64,000 nucleotides of DNA from Brachybacterium sp. P6-10-X1. Lineage in GTDB: Bacteria; Actinomycetota; Actinomycetes; Actinomycetales; Dermabacteraceae. The stretch is taken from positions 310,001 through 374,000 of the forward strand of contig NZ_CP017297.1 of NCBI RefSeq assembly GCF_001969445.1. The letters run 5' to 3'. A program made the position numbers and the translations under genes. Position 1 is the first letter of the stretch; every line of letters starts with the position of its first letter. Below, piece by piece: positions 45,615 to 54,037 of the stretch. The notes beneath the pieces were generated by a model. That model worked only from the letters and a program-made list of their open reading frames with translations. It ran no database searches and was not told the origin of the DNA.

Positions 45615-46697
45615 ATGAGCGAGAACACCCCGACCTGGGCCACGATCACGGCGCGTCTGGTGCGCGGCGAGGAGCTGGAGGCCCGCGAGGCCTCGTGGGC
45701 GATGGACGAGGTCATGTCCGGCAACTCCTCCGCCGTGCAGCTCGCGGGCTTCCTGGTCTCGCTGCAGGCCAAGGGCGTCACCAGCGGTGAGCTGGCCGCC
45801 CTGGCGGACTCGATGGTGGGCCATGCCCGCCCGGTGCGGGCCCCGCGGCGCTCGATCGACATCGTCGGCACGGGCGGCGACCTGGCGCAGACGGTGAACA
45901 TCTCGACGATGGCCTCGGTGATCATCGCCTCGACAGGGCGCCCCGTCGTCAAGCACGGGAACCGTGCCTCCACCTCCCGGTCGGGCTCCGCCGACGTGCT
46001 GGAGGCCCTCGGCGTCCGCCTGGACCTGCCGGTTCCCGCGGTCGAGGAGCTGGTCGGGAAGATCGGGATGACCTTCCTGTTCGCGCAGGTCTTCCATCCT
46101 TCGATGCGGTTCGCGGCCGAGGCGCGCCGGGGACTGGGCATTCCCACCGTGATGAACATCCTGGGGCCGATCACGAACCCGGCGCAGCCGGAGGCGAGCG
46201 CCGTCGGGGTGGCGGATCCGTCGATCGCCCCGACGGTCGCGGGGGTCTTCGCCGCGCGGGGGACCAGCGCTCTGGTCTTCCGCGGACAGGACGGGCTCGA
46301 CGAGCTCACCGTGACCGCCCCCTCGGACGTGTGGGAGGTCCGGGGCGGGCAGGTGCGTCGGCACGTGCTCGATCCCGAGCAGCTGCTGGGGATTCCCCGC
46401 AGCGACCGCGAGGTGCTCCGGGGCGGCACGGCCGAGGAGAACGCCGACGTGGCCCGCGATCTGTTCCACGGTGTCCGGGACGGGCGCATGGGTGCGGTCC
46501 GCGATGCCGTGCTGCTGAACGCCGCAGCGGGCGTGCTCGCCTTCGACGGCATCGCCCAGGAGGCCGCCGACGGGTTCCATGACCGTTTCGCCGCCGCGTT
46601 CGACGAGGCCCGTGCCGCACTGGATTCCGGGCGGCCTATCGACCTCGTCAGGCGCTGGGCCGCCGCCTCCCAGGAGGCTTTCGCCGACGAGGTGTGA
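45615..46697 (+). CDS. trpD: Anthranilate phosphoribosyltransferase
   Basis: TrpD (EC 2.4.2.18), second step of tryptophan synthesis, 360 residues and full length. PRPP-binding GTGGD is at 85-89, NISTMAS follows, and KHGNR at 113-117 binds anthranilate; the Asp/Glu pair for magnesium lies in DGLDELT. It stands apart from other trp genes and next to ctaE, as in mycobacteria (Rv2192c). A leaderless start is possible. Confidence 0.97.
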   Translation: MSENTPTWATITARLVRGEELEAREASWAMDEVMSGNSSAVQLAGFLVSLQAKGVTSGELAALADSMVGHARPVRAPRRSIDIVGTGGDLAQTVNISTMASVIIASTGRPVVKHGNRASTSRSGSADVLEALGVRLDLPVPAVEELVGKIGMTFLFAQVFHPSMRFAAEARRGLGIPTVMNILGPITNPAQPEASAVGVADPSIAPTVAGVFAARGTSALVFRGQDGLDELTVTAPSDVWEVRGGQVRRHVLDPEQLLGIPRSDREVLRGGTAEENADVARDLFHGVRDGRMGAVRDAVLLNAAAGVLAFDGIAQEAADGFHDRFAAAFDEARAALDSGRPIDLVRRWAAASQEAFADEV

Positions 46698-46742
46698 GCG
46701 TCCCGAGCCCGCAGGGGCCCGGGCCGGCGGGCACCGGGTGCC

Positions 46743-47024
46743 TCAGCCGTCGATGCCGAGATCGAAAGCCGCGTCGAGATCCCGCTTGGAGTAGGTCTTG
46801 AAGGCGATGTTGGTCGAGGTGTCGAGCACGCCGGTGACCTTGCTGAGCTGGTCGGCGATGACGCCGGCGAGATCCTCGTGGGCGCGCACCCGCACCACCG
46901 CGATGAGATCCACGTCCCCGGTGACGGAGTAGACCTGTTCGATGCCGTCGAGGTCGACGATGGCCTCGGCGACCTCGGGGATGCGGGCGGACTCGACGAC
47001 GATCGAGACGATGGCGGTGATCAT
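46743..47024 (-). CDS. Free-standing Lrp/AsnC-type RAM domain protein
   Basis: 93-residue protein made only of the ligand-binding RAM domain of Lrp/AsnC regulators; no helix-turn-helix is present. Strand-helix pattern with VTGDVDLIAVVRV and TGVLDTSTNIAFKTY is typical. Such proteins form decamer rings and may bind amino acids or modulate full-length Lrp proteins. The start ATG has AGGAGA upstream. Beside trpD it is tempting to link it to amino-acid sensing, but the sequence gives no ligand. Confidence 0.9.
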   Translation of the reverse strand: MITAIVSIVVESARIPEVAEAIVDLDGIEQVYSVTGDVDLIAVVRVRAHEDLAGVIADQLSKVTGVLDTSTNIAFKTYSKRDLDAAFDLGIDG

Positions 47025-47081
47025 GACTTCTCCTAGGAGCGGGGCGGAGGCGCCGAGCGCGCCGGGACGTGTGCTGGAAGC

Positions 47082-48740
47082 CTATGCCCCGGGCCCCGGG
47101 GAGGTCCGGGCGAAGCGCTCTGCGAGATTCTCGAGATCGAACCGGGCCCGCGCGGGCTGGGACCACTCGCCTTCGAGGAGCACCGTGCGCATGTCGTCGG
47201 AGTCCAGCCAGGTGAGAAGGATCTCGGCCTCCTGGTGGTATCCCTGGCACATGGGCGCGGCGAGCTCCGCCTCCCCGGTCCCGGTCGCCGCCAGCGAGCG
47301 GGCGACGGCGAGAGGGTCGGCTCGGGCGGGGACGAGCGCGGTCCCGGCGAAGCGTCCGTGGCGGACGGCCAGCAGTTCCCAGCCGCGCCCGCCGATCACC
47401 GCGTCGGTGCTGGGCCGGGCGGCGACCAGGAGGGGGACCGCGGCGATCGCCCGCAGGCGGGCGGCACGACGGGCGGCGTCGAGGAAGCTGCGGGCCAACC
47501 GGCGCAAGGTCTCCGCGTCCTCGTACCGTCCTGCCGCGGTGTGAGCGCGCATCCGCGCCGCCACATGATCGAGCACCTCGCGCGGGTCGGCGAGCATCGC
47601 CCGACGGATCCGGTCCCGATGGCCACCGCCGGGCAGCGTCCGGGCCGTGCCCCGTTCGAACGACGCCCCGCGCCCGAGCACGGCATCGGTGAGCAGCCCC
47701 CGCAGCGGCTCGACGTCGTGGCGCGAGGCGAGGGGCCCGATCTGGGCGGAGCCGTCGGCCTCCTCACGGGCCAGCCGTGCGGCGCGCAGGCCCTCGGTGC
47801 CGCTGCCCAGCCGCAGCCACCACGCCTTCTGGGGTGTCAGGCCGTGCCGGTTCGCGGGCGGCTTCTCGGCGGCGATGATCCGCAGCTCCCGGACCGCGGC
47901 CTCGGTCGGGGTGGAGCATTCGATGACCCGGACCGACTCGGCCCGCGGCAGCATGTCCAGCACCTTGCGCCGGGTCTCCGCCGCGGTGAAATAGGTGCGC
48001 ACCCGGCTGCGGAGATTCCGCGAGGTGCCCACGTAGAGCACCTGCTCCTGGGCGTCGAGGAACCGGTAGACCCCCGGGACGGACGGGACGGTCTCGGCGA
48101 GATGCTTCTTGCGCAGCTGGACGGGGGTCGCCCGACGGTGCGCCGAGGAGAGGTCCTCGAGGGTGGCGGCGCCCCGCGGCCCCAGCCGCTCGATGATCGT
48201 GTGGAGCACGTCGACCGTCGCCCGGGCGTCCGACAGCGCCCGGTGATCCGGGGCGACGCTCGCCCCGACGTGCGCCGCTAGGGTGGAGAGCTTGTGGTCG
48301 CGCACCTCGTCCCGACGGAAGACGGTACGGGCCAGCGCCAGGGTGTCGAGCACCTGGGGGCTGGGCCATCCGATCTCGCAGCGGGCGGCTTGGGCGCGGA
48401 GGAAGGAGATGTCGAAGCGCGCGTTGTGCGCCACCAGAGCGGCGTCCCCCACGAAATCCAGGAACATCCCCAGCACGGCGGCCACCGGCGGTGCGCCGGC
48501 CACCGTGGCGTCCGTGATGCCCGTCAGGGACGCGATGTAGGCGGGGATCGGGCGTTCGGGATCGACGAAGGTGCGGAACTCCCCGAGCACCTCGCCGCCG
48601 CGGATCTTGACCGCGCCGATCTCCGTGATGGCATCGCCGGTCGGATCGGTCCCGGTGGTCTCGAGGTCGACGACCACCAAGGTGGCTTCCACCAGCGGTG
48701 TCCCGAGATCGTCGAAGCTCAGCTGGCGGCGTGCGGACAT
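47082..48740 (-). CDS. DEDD exonuclease fused to a GIY-YIG/UvrC-like region
   Basis: 552-residue DNA-repair-type protein matching the Rv2191 family. Residues 20-185 form a DnaQ-like 3'-5' exonuclease with Asp25 and Glu27 in VVDLETTGTD, Asp110 in HNARFD, and His166/Asp171. Residues 218-300 form a GIY-YIG domain (VPGVYRF, YVGTSRNLRSRV) as in UvrC and Cho. The rest resembles UvrC linker sequence without an (HhH)2 tail. The ATG at 48740 has TAGTCT six bases upstream and no ribosome site. A role in excision repair or fragment trimming is inferred from domains. Confidence 0.93.
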   Translation of the reverse strand: MSARRQLSFDDLGTPLVEATLVVVDLETTGTDPTGDAITEIGAVKIRGGEVLGEFRTFVDPERPIPAYIASLTGITDATVAGAPPVAAVLGMFLDFVGDAALVAHNARFDISFLRAQAARCEIGWPSPQVLDTLALARTVFRRDEVRDHKLSTLAAHVGASVAPDHRALSDARATVDVLHTIIERLGPRGAATLEDLSSAHRRATPVQLRKKHLAETVPSVPGVYRFLDAQEQVLYVGTSRNLRSRVRTYFTAAETRRKVLDMLPRAESVRVIECSTPTEAAVRELRIIAAEKPPANRHGLTPQKAWWLRLGSGTEGLRAARLAREEADGSAQIGPLASRHDVEPLRGLLTDAVLGRGASFERGTARTLPGGGHRDRIRRAMLADPREVLDHVAARMRAHTAAGRYEDAETLRRLARSFLDAARRAARLRAIAAVPLLVAARPSTDAVIGGRGWELLAVRHGRFAGTALVPARADPLAVARSLAATGTGEAELAAPMCQGYHQEAEILLTWLDSDDMRTVLLEGEWSQPARARFDLENLAERFARTSPGPGA

Positions 48741-48746
48741 GCCCGC

Positions 48747-48752
48747 AGACTA
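48747..48752 (-). promoter_or_regulatory. -10 element of the exonuclease gene (leaderless)
   Basis: TAGTCT on the minus strand ends six bases before the ATG start at 48740. Confidence 0.6.
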
Positions 48753-48879
48753 CGACGCGGCTCCGACACCCGGGAGCGCGCCGCCGCGTGCCGCCGCTCA
48801 CCCGGCCCGGGGCTGCGGCGGAGGAGCCGGGGAGCGCATCGGCACCACCTGAGCGACGGACGGGCCGGCGCCCTCTCGC

Positions 48880-50688
48880 TCAGGAGGCGGGCTTGGCGCG
48901 GGAGTAGATCGTCTCGATCACCGGCGCCATGTCCTGGACCACCACGTTGCGCTTGAGCTTCAGCGACGGGGTGAGGTAACCGTTCTCCTCCGTGAAGTCG
49001 GAGTCGATGACCTCGAACGCACGGATCGACTCCGCCCGCGAGACGGTGGCGTTCGCCTGGTCGACGACGGTCTGCAGCTCGGCGCGGACCCGGTCGTCCT
49101 GCGCCGCCTGCGCGATCGTCATCTCCGGCAGGGAGTTGTTCGCCAGCCAGGTGGGCAGCATCTCGGCGTCGAGGGTGAGGATCGCGGCGACGAAGGGCTT
49201 CTGGTCGCCGATCACGACGCACTGGCTGACCAGCGGATGGGCGCGCAGCTGGTCCTCGAGCGGGGCGGGGGAGATGTTCTTGCCCCCTGCGGTCACGATG
49301 ACCTCCTTGCGGCGCCCCGTGATGGTCAGCGCACCGTCCTCGCCCAGCGCGCCCAGGTCCCCGGTGCGGAACCAGCCGTCGTGCAGCGATTCGTCCGTGG
49401 CCTCGGGGTTGTTGTGGTATCCCGCGAAGACCATCACGCCCTTGACCAGGATCTCGCCGTTCTCGTCGATCGCGACGGTGGAGCCCGGCAGCGGCGGGCC
49501 GACGGTGCCGGGCCTGACCGACCACGGGAGGTTCACACAGACCGGCGCGGTGGTCTCGGTGAGGCCGTAGCCCTCCAGCACCGTCACGCCGATGCCCTGG
49601 AAGAAGTGCGCCAGGCGCTCGCCCAGCGGCGCCCCGCCGGAGACCGCCCACCGGACGTCGCCGCCCATGGCGTCGCGCAGCTTGCCGTAGACGAGCTTGT
49701 CGAAGACGGCGTGCTTGACCTTCACGGAGATCGGCACGGTGCCGGCGGTGCGCGCCTTCGAGTACTCGATCGCCGTCGCGGCGGCGGCGGTGAAGATCTT
49801 CCCGCGCCCCCCGGCGATCGCCTTCGCCTCGGCACCGTTGTAGACCTTCTCGAACACACGCGGCACGGCGAGCAGGAACGTGGGCTTGAAGGCCTCGAGG
49901 TCAGGGAGCAGGTTCTTGGTGTCCGGGGTGAACGCCGTGGTCACCGGCCGTGCGGCGGCGAGGACGGTGATCAGCCGGGCGAAGACGTGTGCCATGGGCA
50001 GGAACATCAGCAGCCGTGAGCCCGAGGGGAGCACGTGCTCGCCGAGCAGGTTCACGGCGCTGCGGGTGGTGTCCACGAAGTTCGCGTGGGTGAGCTCGGC
50101 GCCCTTGGGGCGACCCGTCGTGCCGGAGGTGTAGATGATCGTGGCGACGTCCTCGAGCCGACGTGAGGTGCGGCGGGCCTCGAGGTCCTCGTCGCTGACG
50201 TCGGCGCCGCGCGCCTTGAGCTCCTCGACGATGCCGTCCTCGATCACTCCGATGTGCTCGAGCGCGGGCAGCTCGCCGCGCACGGACTCCACGTCCTCCT
50301 GGTGGCGCGATGCCTCGACGAGGATGAATCGGGCATCGGTGTCCGAGGCGATCCACTGGATCTGACTGGGGGAGGAGGTCTCGTAGATCGGGACGCTCAC
50401 CCCGCCCGCCCACCACACGGCCCAGTCGGCCAGCGTCCACTCGTACCGGGTGCGGGAGAGGATCGCCACGACGTCCCCGCTGGCGAGTCCGGTGGCGAGC
50501 AGCCCCTTGGCGACCTGCTTGACCTCGTCGACGAAGTCGGAGGTGCTCATCGGACGGTACGTGCCGTCCGTCTGAGCGTGCTCGAAGATCGGCACGCCGG
50601 GGTGTGCCCGCAGGCGCTCCAGGAGGAGATCGGTCGCGTTCTCGTCCGGTCTGCTCTCGTGCTGCGGGACGGTCGTGAACTGCTTCAT
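48880..50688 (-). CDS. Long-chain fatty acid-CoA ligase (FadD15-like)
   Basis: AMP-forming acyl-CoA synthetase, 602 residues. The P-loop YTSGTTGRPKGAE lies at 186-198, the adenylation motif GYGLTETTAP and the hinge region GWFRTGDLG follow, and LTPSLKLKRN near the C-terminus holds the catalytic Lys. Closest in type and place to FadD15 (Rv2187). It activates fatty acids for lipid synthesis or degradation. ATG with AAGGAGA. It is divergent from the glucokinase gene. Confidence 0.95.
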   Translation of the reverse strand: MKQFTTVPQHESRPDENATDLLLERLRAHPGVPIFEHAQTDGTYRPMSTSDFVDEVKQVAKGLLATGLASGDVVAILSRTRYEWTLADWAVWWAGGVSVPIYETSSPSQIQWIASDTDARFILVEASRHQEDVESVRGELPALEHIGVIEDGIVEELKARGADVSDEDLEARRTSRRLEDVATIIYTSGTTGRPKGAELTHANFVDTTRSAVNLLGEHVLPSGSRLLMFLPMAHVFARLITVLAAARPVTTAFTPDTKNLLPDLEAFKPTFLLAVPRVFEKVYNGAEAKAIAGGRGKIFTAAAATAIEYSKARTAGTVPISVKVKHAVFDKLVYGKLRDAMGGDVRWAVSGGAPLGERLAHFFQGIGVTVLEGYGLTETTAPVCVNLPWSVRPGTVGPPLPGSTVAIDENGEILVKGVMVFAGYHNNPEATDESLHDGWFRTGDLGALGEDGALTITGRRKEVIVTAGGKNISPAPLEDQLRAHPLVSQCVVIGDQKPFVAAILTLDAEMLPTWLANNSLPEMTIAQAAQDDRVRAELQTVVDQANATVSRAESIRAFEVIDSDFTEENGYLTPSLKLKRNVVVQDMAPVIETIYSRAKPAS

Positions 50689-50764
50689 CGAATCTCCTTC
50701 GATCCGGGCCGGTGCGCATCCGCGTCATCCAGAACGCCTGCCCGGACGCGCTGATGGGGGTCGA

Positions 50765-50793
50765 TGCGATCCTACGTCAGCGCCGCATACGAT
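50765..50793 (+). promoter_or_regulatory. Promoter of the ROK kinase gene
   Basis: TGCGAT (50765-50770), 17 bp, TACGAT (50788-50793). The same -35 and spacing occur before ctaC. Leader of about 70 nt. Confidence 0.55.
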
Positions 50794-50871
50794 AGGTCGC
50801 GACAGGCTGGAGGGCGCGGCCTCGTCGAATCCAGCGGACCCAGCGATCATGCGTGATCGAGAAGGAGCAGC

Positions 50872-51807
50872 ATGCTCTCCATCGGAGTGGACATCGGCGG
50901 CACGAAGATCGCGGCGGGGGTCGTCGACGAGAGCGGTGAGATCATCGCCGCGACCACGCGGAGCACGCCCGCCACGGATACGGAGCAGATCGAGGCCGGG
51001 GTCGCCGATGCGGTCGCGGAGCTGCGCACGGACCATCAGGTCGTGGGCGTCGGGGTCGGAGCGGCCGGGTTCGTCAGCTCGGACCGGCGCACCGTGAAGT
51101 TCGCGGCGAACCTGGCCTGGCGCGAGCACGCCCTGGCCGATGAGCTGGAACGGCTCACCGGTCTGCCCGTCGTGGTCGAGAACGATGCCAACGCCGCCGG
51201 GTGGGCCGAGTACCGCTTCGGGGCGGCGACGGAGGCACGGCACATGCTGATGGTGACCGTGGGCACCGGGCTGGGCGGGGCGATCGTCCTGGACGGGCAG
51301 CTGATCCGGGGCAGCGGCGGGTTCGCGGGCGAGGTGGCCCACATGACCGCCGTGCCCGACGGGCAGTGGTGCGGGTGCGGCCGCCAGGGCTGCCTGGAGC
51401 AGTACACCGCGGGAACCGCCCTGGTCCGCACCGCCAAGCGCCGGGCCTCCGCGGGCGATGCGCTGATGGGGCCCCTGCTGCAGGCCGCGGGGGGCGCCCG
51501 CAAGGAGATCGACGGCCCCCTGATCACCCGACTGGCCCAGCAGGGCGACCCAGGCGCCCGCGAGCTGATCGCGGAGCTCGGCTCCTGGCTGGGGGTCGGC
51601 GTCGCCTCGATCTCCTCCTTGCTGGACCCCGACATGATCGTCGTCGGCGGCGGGGTGGCCGCCGCGGGCGATCTCCTGCTGGACCCGGCCCGCACCGCCT
51701 ACGCCGGACACCTGACCGCGCGGACGCACCGGGACCTGGCCCCCTTCGTGCTCGCCGGCATGGGGAACCGGGCCGGCATCGTCGGCGCCGCCGACCTCGC
51801 CCGTTGA
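50872..51807 (+). CDS. glk: ROK-family glucokinase
   Basis: Sugar kinase of the ROK family, 311 residues, most likely phosphorylating glucose. ATP site with DIGGTK (7-12), catalytic Asp105 in ENDANAA, sugar-binding GEVAH (153-157) and the ROK zinc motif CGCGRQGC (167-174). A GVGVGAAG loop is present. ATG with GAAGGAG. It stands between the FadD15-like gene and a two-gene minus-strand unit. Sugar specificity is inferred from the actinobacterial glucokinase subgroup; polyphosphate use cannot be judged. Confidence 0.92.
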   Translation: MLSIGVDIGGTKIAAGVVDESGEIIAATTRSTPATDTEQIEAGVADAVAELRTDHQVVGVGVGAAGFVSSDRRTVKFAANLAWREHALADELERLTGLPVVVENDANAAGWAEYRFGAATEARHMLMVTVGTGLGGAIVLDGQLIRGSGGFAGEVAHMTAVPDGQWCGCGRQGCLEQYTAGTALVRTAKRRASAGDALMGPLLQAAGGARKEIDGPLITRLAQQGDPGARELIAELGSWLGVGVASISSLLDPDMIVVGGGVAAAGDLLLDPARTAYAGHLTARTHRDLAPFVLAGMGNRAGIVGAADLAR

Positions 51808-51812
51808 GGCGC

Positions 51813-52367
51813 TCAGACCTCCGCGCCGTCGCCGCCCCCGTCGCGAGAGCGGGGCACCCGCAGGAGCAGGGAGATGACGCCGCCCACGGTCGCGAGGGCA
51901 CCCACCCACCCCAGGGCGCTCGGCAGGGCCGTCGTCACCGAGGCAGCGACCAGCAGGAGGAACCCTCCGATCAGCGCGGTCCAGGACCACAGGGCACCCG
52001 AGGAGGGCTGTGGGAGATCAGGGTCCGGCGGCTCGAAGTCGCCGTAGAGCACCTCGTCGTCGTCGAGCTCGCGCGGGCCCGCCGCGCCGCGCAGACCGCC
52101 GATGCCGTCGCGGGGGCCGGCGGCGGGATGCGCCGCGCGCGAGCGGGCCCGGGACTCCTCGCTCGGGGGTTCCGGAGGGGAATCGGCGCTGGGGGAGAAG
52201 AGAGCGTCGCCGGCGAAGGGGCCGCGGTCGTCCTCCGGGGTCTCCGGCGCGGCCGGTTCCCGTGGGGCGTCCCCGGGGCCCAGCACCATGCCCTCGTCCT
52301 CGAGCATGCGGGCGAACTCGGCGTCGACGTCGCGAGGATCGGGCGCGCTGCCGCGTTCCGGGGTCAT
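51813..52367 (-). CDS. Hypothetical membrane protein
   Basis: 184 residues, not recognised. The first 120 residues are acidic, Pro/Glu/Ser-rich and probably disordered, with DVDAEFARMLEDEGMV near the start, a pattern seen in short actinobacterial proteins of unknown role. Two hydrophobic helices follow (about 126-146 and 150-170), then a short basic/Gly-rich end. ATG coupled to the hydrolase gene by an ATGA overlap and preceded by GGAGG. It ends five bases from the glucokinase stop in convergent orientation. Confidence 0.75.
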   Translation of the reverse strand: MTPERGSAPDPRDVDAEFARMLEDEGMVLGPGDAPREPAAPETPEDDRGPFAGDALFSPSADSPPEPPSEESRARSRAAHPAAGPRDGIGGLRGAAGPRELDDDEVLYGDFEPPDPDLPQPSSGALWSWTALIGGFLLLVAASVTTALPSALGWVGALATVGGVISLLLRVPRSRDGGGDGAEV

Positions 52368-53137
52368 CGGCCACCTCCTGTCGCCGGGAGGCGGCGGTCC
52401 AGGAATCGGGCGGACGCCTCGAACAGCTGCGGCGCATCGTGGTCCATCGGGGCCAGATGGTAGCTGCGAGACAGGCTGAGGCGCTGCACCGGCCCGGCCA
52501 CCCCGGCGGCGACGAGGTCGCTGTCGTGCGGCGGGACGGTGTGGTCGGTGCGGGAGGTGGCCAGGAGCAGCGGCACCTGCACGTCGGCGAGCCGGTGGCG
52601 GGTCCGGGAGAACAGGCGGCGCAGCTGGGCGACGGCTCGCAGCGGCGTGCGCTCGTACGCCTCCTCGACCACGCCCTCCCGGGCGACGTCGGACCCGATC
52701 CCGGCGATCGTGGGCACCAGCGGGGCCAGGAGGCCGGCGGCGCCCGCGACCACCGGGAGGGTCATCCCGGGGTTCACCGCCACCAGGGCCGCGAGTCGAC
52801 CGCGCAGCATGGGGTCCTGTCCCAGGGTCAGCGCCAGCGTGCCGCCCATCGACAGCCCGCCCACGGCGATCGGACCATGGCGCTCGGACAGCTCCAGGGC
52901 CGCGTCGCGCACGGGGCGGTACCAGTCCTGCCACCGCTGGGCGGCGAGGTCCTGCCAGGTGGTGGCGTGCCCGGCCAGCAGAGGCAGCTCCACCTCCCAT
53001 CCGCGGGCGGCGTGGTCCTGGGCCCAGGAACGCAGCGACTGCGGGGAACCGGTGAATCCATGGCACAGGAGCAGTCCGCCGCGCGGGTTAGAGTGACCCC
53101 GCGTGCGCCAGGGCCGGGACAGTTCGCTGAACGCCAT
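52364..53137 (-). CDS. Alpha/beta hydrolase (carboxylesterase / monoacylglycerol lipase type)
   Basis: 257-residue cytoplasmic alpha/beta hydrolase. Nucleophile elbow GLSMGG puts Ser96 in the active site; the oxyanion motif HGFTG is at 26-30; the acid is probably the Asp in TSRTDHTVPP and the His lies in SYHLAPMD. Similar to Est30-type carboxylesterases. The ATG at 53137 has no ribosome site; GACGAT lies six bases upstream. In mycobacteria similar hydrolases adjoin the Rv2182c acyltransferase, which also occurs here. Substrate unknown. Confidence 0.9.
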   Translation of the reverse strand: MAFSELSRPWRTRGHSNPRGGLLLCHGFTGSPQSLRSWAQDHAARGWEVELPLLAGHATTWQDLAAQRWQDWYRPVRDAALELSERHGPIAVGGLSMGGTLALTLGQDPMLRGRLAALVAVNPGMTLPVVAGAAGLLAPLVPTIAGIGSDVAREGVVEEAYERTPLRAVAQLRRLFSRTRHRLADVQVPLLLATSRTDHTVPPHDSDLVAAGVAGPVQRLSLSRSYHLAPMDHDAPQLFEASARFLDRRLPATGGGR

Positions 53138-53222
53138 GGGTACATCGTCGCACCCCCGCCGCCCTGCTTCATCCCCGTCCGAGACCCCCGGGACACCGGG
53201 GCCCGCACCTGAGGAACCCGTC

Positions 53223-53957
53223 GTGCTGTACGAACTCGCCAAACCCGTCGTCATGGGCGTGGTGAGGGTGCTCTGGAACCCGACGATCACCGGGGCCGAG
53301 AACATCCCCGACCACGGTGCCGTCATCCTGGCGTCGAACCATCTGGCCTACTCCGACACCGTGTTCCTGCCCGGACAGGTGCGGCGCACCGTGCACTTCC
53401 TGGGCAAGTCCGACATCTTCGCGGGCGGTTCCCCGCTGAACAAGCTGGTCGCCCGGGTGATGCGCGGCCTGGAGGTGATGCCCGTGGATCGCACGGGCGG
53501 TGATGCCGCCGGCTCCGCGATCGAGGCGGGCCTGAGCGTGCTGCGGGCGCAGAAGGTGCTCGGGATCTACCCCGAGGGCACGCGCAGCCCCGACGGCCGC
53601 CTCTATCGCGGGAAGACCGGCGTGGCCCGCTTCGCGCTGGCCACCGGGGCCCCGATCATCCCGGTCGCGATGCTCGGAGCCTTCGAGGCGCAGCGCGGAC
53701 GGCGCATCTTCCCGCGGCGTGCGCCCCGGGTCCGCGCCGTGCTCGGGGAGCCGCTGGACGCCGAGGAGATCGCGCGTTCGCTCGAGGGGGCGGACGAGTC
53801 GCAGGTCCTGCGGACGGTGACCGACGCCGTCATGGATCGGATCCAGGAGCTGTCGGGCCAGGAGCGCAGCGAGGAGTACGCCGCGGACGTCAAGCGCCGC
53901 CGGCGCACGGGGGAGCAGGGCGGTCGACGGGACGCGGGGCCCGGTCCGGCGGGATGA
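53223..53957 (+). CDS. 1-acyl-sn-glycerol-3-phosphate acyltransferase family protein
   Basis: PlsC-type acyltransferase, 244 residues, membrane-associated, placing the second acyl chain on lysophosphatidic acid or a related lipid. Catalytic motif NHLAYSDT (His40, Asp45) and the substrate motif YPEGTRSP are intact; the tail is basic. I chose GTG 53223 because GAGGAA lies six bases upstream; an in-frame ATG at 53136 would add 29 residues lacking similarity and would overlap the start codon of the divergent hydrolase. Matches Rv2182c by place. Confidence 0.93.
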   Translation: MLYELAKPVVMGVVRVLWNPTITGAENIPDHGAVILASNHLAYSDTVFLPGQVRRTVHFLGKSDIFAGGSPLNKLVARVMRGLEVMPVDRTGGDAAGSAIEAGLSVLRAQKVLGIYPEGTRSPDGRLYRGKTGVARFALATGAPIIPVAMLGAFEAQRGRRIFPRRAPRVRAVLGEPLDAEEIARSLEGADESQVLRTVTDAVMDRIQELSGQERSEEYAADVKRRRRTGEQGGRRDAGPGPAG

Positions 53958-54025
53958 GCCCGCGAGGGTCCGCGGACCGTGGTCCTGCTCACTGGGATCC
54001 CGACGCTGCCGGGCGAGGGACTGCG

Positions 54026-54031
54026 TACCCT
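54026..54031 (+). promoter_or_regulatory. -10 element of aroG (leaderless)
   Basis: TACCCT ends six bases before the GTG start; same hexamer and spacing as glgX. Confidence 0.6.
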
Positions 54032-54037
54032 GTGGGG

